From Anaerolineales bacterium (GTDB taxonomy: Bacteria; Chloroflexota; Anaerolineae; Anaerolineales; Villigracilaceae): a stretch of DNA of 52,986 nt. A program made the position numbers and the translations under genes. The stretch is taken from assembly GCA_019187665.1 (NCBI GenBank), contig JABARH010000003.1, forward strand, positions 254,982 through 307,967. Direction: 5' to 3'. Below, piece after piece: positions 51,701 through 52,986 of the stretch; position 1 is the stretch's first letter, and each line of letters begins with the position of its first letter. The notes beneath the pieces are model-generated. The model was not told where the DNA came from, did no database searches, and worked only from the letters and a program-made list of their open reading frames with translations.

Positions 51701-51966
51701 GAACGGCATGTCTGGCCGGAAGCCCAGGACTGGCGCAATCCGCCAACAGGCGGGTCTGCAGTGAAGAGCGGCGTTTCGTCGCGCGAGGGGAGGCGGAAGA
51801 GGGTCTCATCCAACCAAAGTTCCGCGCGTCCCGGAACGAGGCGGCGGGTCATGTTGAGGATTCTGTCTTGTTGAACGGCGAGTGAGGTGGCGCCGGCAAG
51901 CTGCTCTCCCAAACTCGCCAGCCTGCGCCATTGAGACGAATTTGGAGAATCAGCGGCGGAACTCAT
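48727..51966 (-). CDS. Multi-GAF SpoIIE-family phosphatase (PP2C)
   Basis: The 1079-residue protein has an N-terminal series of at least four GAF-like sensor domains (about 1-160, 160-330, 340-510, 520-680 and 690-840), then a short helix (LARQIQQTFIPD) and a SpoIIE-type PP2C domain from about 878 (VGGDFYDV, IADVADKGVPAA, NAGHNPP, PSDDLTMLAV). Such enzymes dephosphorylate STAS-domain antagonists. The start overlaps the RsbW-type gene by 4 bp. Light, redox or small ligands could be sensed. Confidence 0.92.
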   Translation of the reverse strand: MSSAADSPNSSQWRRLASLGEQLAGATSLAVQQDRILNMTRRLVPGRAELWLDETLFRLPSRDETPLFTADPPVGGLRQSWASGQTCRSSAKAKRQWIAVPIADQGVAMGGLLVSREKKFSAGELDRLEGLASIAAVGLLASHRVEVERFRLEQLNLVRQVSAQIANVLDLDELARRVTELIQKTFNYYYVAFFTLKKNAGSLRFRASASAPRPQRRKKTIVVEAELGQGMIGQAAQTGQRQLSEEVQQDPRYRFVTLLPETRSEVALPLKFDEQVLGVLDVQSDQPHAFHPNDLLILESLADTIARAVEGARLYGDLRRRADQLSLIAEVGADVSSSLDLGEVMHNAAKLIRKRFGHPFVHMFSVHPNRRTIQFEAGVGKRSKRLESTVFLLDDPLGIIPWVARNGNTLLVNDVSKNKLYRPSPLPPKDIRAEMCVPLKFDGEVVGLLDIQSDRLNPFTEDDRLIFEAVADSIATAMHNADLYRSEQWRRRVADSLREVAGLLSDNVGVDEALQAILNELERNLPVDIAAIWLLGEGDLYLAACTNCDLDALERARFDNPDASLAMMAALMSPTPIIRKPSDPLWPTGLAAGFDSSYSSIVAPLRIGDQPLGVIALAHATPARYGHEAQNMLSTFASYAAVAIENARLYDQAQEQAYASAALLQVAQAVVSMSDLDEILGVIVRIMPILVGVSRVVLYIYDSNRDCYHPLQRFGFTDEDAARFERDIAPGEFSLLDATCETNRFLSLDLAPGASPLDWFSFTPPSDEETPAIYASEDPLLMSVPLSIKQDLYGVLIVEEAPGGLRFRSRRVEIISGIAQQAALAIQNDRLQREMVVRERLETEVQLARQIQQTFIPDVLPQTANWQLSARWRTARQVGGDFYDVIELPDQRLGLFIADVADKGVPAAMFMALTRTLIRAAIIETSSPAEALRRVNNLLLPDTKQGMFVTAVYATLDQQTGEMTYANAGHNPPLWVRKDSLERLTRSGVALGASEDSNFSERTIQIAPGESVLFYTDGLTEAFNLEGDMFGEERLLRVIGWQESASADDMLKAVESALDDFAGNAPPSDDLTMLAVRRV

Positions 51967-52382
51967 GTGCCCCCTGATGTACGCTTCACCATCGTGAGCG
52001 TGTTCCCGTCTGTGCGGCTCGATATGAATTCGACCTCATCCATCAGCTTGTGAATGAAATACACGCCCAGCCCGCCGATCTCGCGGTCCTCGAGGCGGTC
52101 GCTGAGGTTGGGGCTTTTTACTTTTCCCATGTCGAATTGCGCGCCATGGTCGTGGATGATGATTTTTACCTCGCCCGGCTGTACGCTGCAGGTGATCTCG
52201 ATCTCGCCGTCCTGCGTGTCCCGGTAGGCGTGTTCGATGACGTTCGAGCAGGCTTCATCGGCGGCCAGTTGTACGGAATAAATATCCTGGCTCGAAAATC
52301 CTGCCTGCGATGCAGCTTCGCCGACAAAATCGCGAATGGCATCGAGTTGGTTAAAGTCGGCGGGGTAAACAGCGCGAAACAT
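51963..52382 (-). CDS. RsbW-like anti-sigma kinase
   Basis: The 139-residue ATPase has the GHKL N-box (ADEACSNVIEHAY), HDHG, and GLGVYFIHKLMDEVEF, the pattern of RsbW/SpoIIAB kinases. It would phosphorylate the STAS protein and hold a sigma factor or another partner. It overlaps the phosphatase by 4 bp (ATGA), so the kinase and its counterpart phosphatase are co-translated. No sigma factor gene is in view. Confidence 0.92.
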   Translation of the reverse strand: MFRAVYPADFNQLDAIRDFVGEAASQAGFSSQDIYSVQLAADEACSNVIEHAYRDTQDGEIEITCSVQPGEVKIIIHDHGAQFDMGKVKSPNLSDRLEDREIGGLGVYFIHKLMDEVEFISSRTDGNTLTMVKRTSGGT

Positions 52383-52397
52383 AGTGTGCCGGACGGG

Positions 52398-52434
52398 AAA
52401 GCCGCCTGCAGAGGGTGAGATCCGAGGCGGCTTT
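52398..52434 (-). terminator. Hairpin between STAS gene and kinase gene
   Basis: AAAGCCGCCT (52398-52407) and AGGCGGCTTT (52425-52434) form a 10-bp stem. In the minus direction it lies after the STAS stop, so it may reduce read-through and keep the STAS protein in excess over the kinase. Confidence 0.55.
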
Positions 52435-52456
52435 TCGCGTCCATCCTGCGGCGAGG

Positions 52457-52792
52457 CTAGAAACTGCCTACCGCAGCAAGATCATCATCGAAGGTTTTGA
52501 ACAATTCGGTGAAGCCTGCCAGTTCGAGGGCTTCTCTGATCTGGCGCGGGACGGCGGCCAACACCACTTCACCGCGATTGTAACGTTTGCAGTTGCGCTG
52601 GGTAGAGAGCAGGGCGCGAAACCCCGCGCTGGACATATATTCGAGTCCACCCATGTCTACAACGATCTTGAAACGACCGTTATCGGTGATCTTGTCGAGA
52701 GCGGCGCTGAGTTTGGGCGCCGTGGAACTGTCCACGCGTCCCGTGACCGCGATCACATCACAGTGCTTGAATTCCTTGTGAGTTGTTTCCAT
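52457..52792 (-). CDS. STAS-domain anti-sigma factor antagonist (RsbV/SpoIIAA type)
   Basis: The 111-residue protein carries the phosphorylation site in LEYMSSAGFRALL (S54 or S55) and the family's VTGRVDSSTAPKL opening. Unphosphorylated, it binds the kinase and frees its partner; the kinase inactivates it and the phosphatase restores it. It is the first gene of the operon, 74 bp before the kinase. Confidence 0.94.
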   Translation of the reverse strand: METTHKEFKHCDVIAVTGRVDSSTAPKLSAALDKITDNGRFKIVVDMGGLEYMSSAGFRALLSTQRNCKRYNRGEVVLAAVPRQIREALELAGFTELFKTFDDDLAAVGSF

Positions 52793-52836
52793 TCTGGTCT
52801 CCGTATATGGGTTGCAATGTTGCCTGCGTGGGCGGG

Positions 52837-52842
52837 ATTATA
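52837..52842 (-). promoter_or_regulatory. Candidate -10 box of the STAS operon
   Basis: TATAAT on the minus strand, 45 bp before the STAS ATG. No clear -35 box. Confidence 0.4.
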
Positions 52843-52895
52843 ACATGAACCCGCCGGCAGTGATTGTTCCGTACCTGGTAAAAGAGTGGTTAAAT

Positions 52896-52927
52896 GCTGT
52901 GGGGCGGTCAACCAACCGCCCCACAGC
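52896..52927. terminator. Perfect 13-bp hairpin near the right edge
   Basis: GCTGTGGGGCGGT (52896-52908) and its complement (52915-52927) with a 6-nt loop. It may end a gene lying beyond the window. Neither strand has a strong T run. Confidence 0.45.
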
Positions 52928-52986
52928 CGAACAAAAACAAGCGGAACAGATTATATGCGACTCAACTTGCGCCTGCCAGAAGTAAA

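Noticed and set aside
52845..52985. 47-codon plus-strand ORF at the right edge (starts MNPPAVIVPY)
   Set aside because: It is interrupted by a perfect hairpin and lacks a ribosome binding site or recognisable family. Probably non-coding.

Overview
The window (52,986 bp, GC-rich) reads as bacterial chromosome. The most likely source is a filamentous Chloroflexota of the Anaerolineae type, inferred from three things: FemAB-type transferases beside TsaD, MnmA and Lgt; a GAF-rich SpoIIE phosphatase; and intergenic regions full of palindromes and 7- or 8-bp tandem repeats, with several promoters lying almost on the start codon. No marker gene proves the phylum. I see no rRNA, tRNA, CRISPR array, prophage or IS transposase.

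Layout. 1-2.6 kb: a MITE-like element, a glycosyltransferase/methyltransferase pair and a small membrane protein. 3-5.3 kb: mnmA and a cysteine desulfurase, a tRNA-thiolation pair. 5.3-11 kb (+): a membrane coiled-coil protein, a lipoprotein, a phosphohexomutase, a TatD nuclease, a polyprenyl synthase and a YceD/DUF177 protein. 11-13 kb (+): metG behind a methionine-rich leader peptide and attenuator. 13.1-14.9 kb (-): a diversity-generating retroelement (DGR) cassette with no reverse transcriptase, whose target is a TIR-FGE fusion. 15-23.7 kb: a frameshifted MTA/SAH nucleosidase, an MFS transporter, tsaD, a MazF-type toxin pair, an AAA ATPase, an M24 peptidase, and selA with an inverted-repeat element carrying a GxxExxY gene fused to its 3' end. 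23.9-31.2 kb: a secreted trypsin, an ADP-forming acyl-CoA synthetase, a class-A-beta-lactamase-like protein, a MOSC protein, a Tat-type deacetylase and a lipoprotein esterase. 31.2-36.2 kb (-): D-cysteine desulfhydrase, a second MITE copy, and three FemAB paralogues, the middle one truncated next to a DUF5615/DUF433 pair. 36.2-41.9 kb (-): a cell-surface glycan cluster (dehydratase, epimerase, phosphoglycosyltransferase, GT2). 41.9-45.5 kb: a two-component system, RidA and a secreted protein. 45.6-48.6 kb: lgt, a lipoprotein and a sulfotransferase. 48.7-52.8 kb (-): a SpoIIE/RsbW/STAS partner-switching operon.

The strongest observation is the DGR. Two 102-bp repeats (13236-13337 and 13464-13565) differ at 11 positions, and all 11 are adenines of the template repeat on the coding strand. 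The variable copy encodes the last ~35 residues of a TIR-domain protein with a C-type-lectin-fold (FGE) C-terminus, which points to a diversifying immune-type or signalling receptor. No reverse transcriptase or accessory protein lies within the window, so one would have to act from elsewhere.

The second is a transcription attenuator in front of metG. A near-consensus promoter places the transcription start on or beside the ATG of a 37-codon ORF with four Met codons in seven. An antiterminator and a terminator follow, spaced as expected if a ribosome stalled at those Met codons releases metG expression.

The third theme is repeat invasion: paired 140-bp MITEs, an inverted-repeat family that exists empty and loaded with a nuclease-fold gene, 7- or 8-mer arrays at gene borders, and palindromes or repeats taken in frame into metG, selA and two femAB genes.
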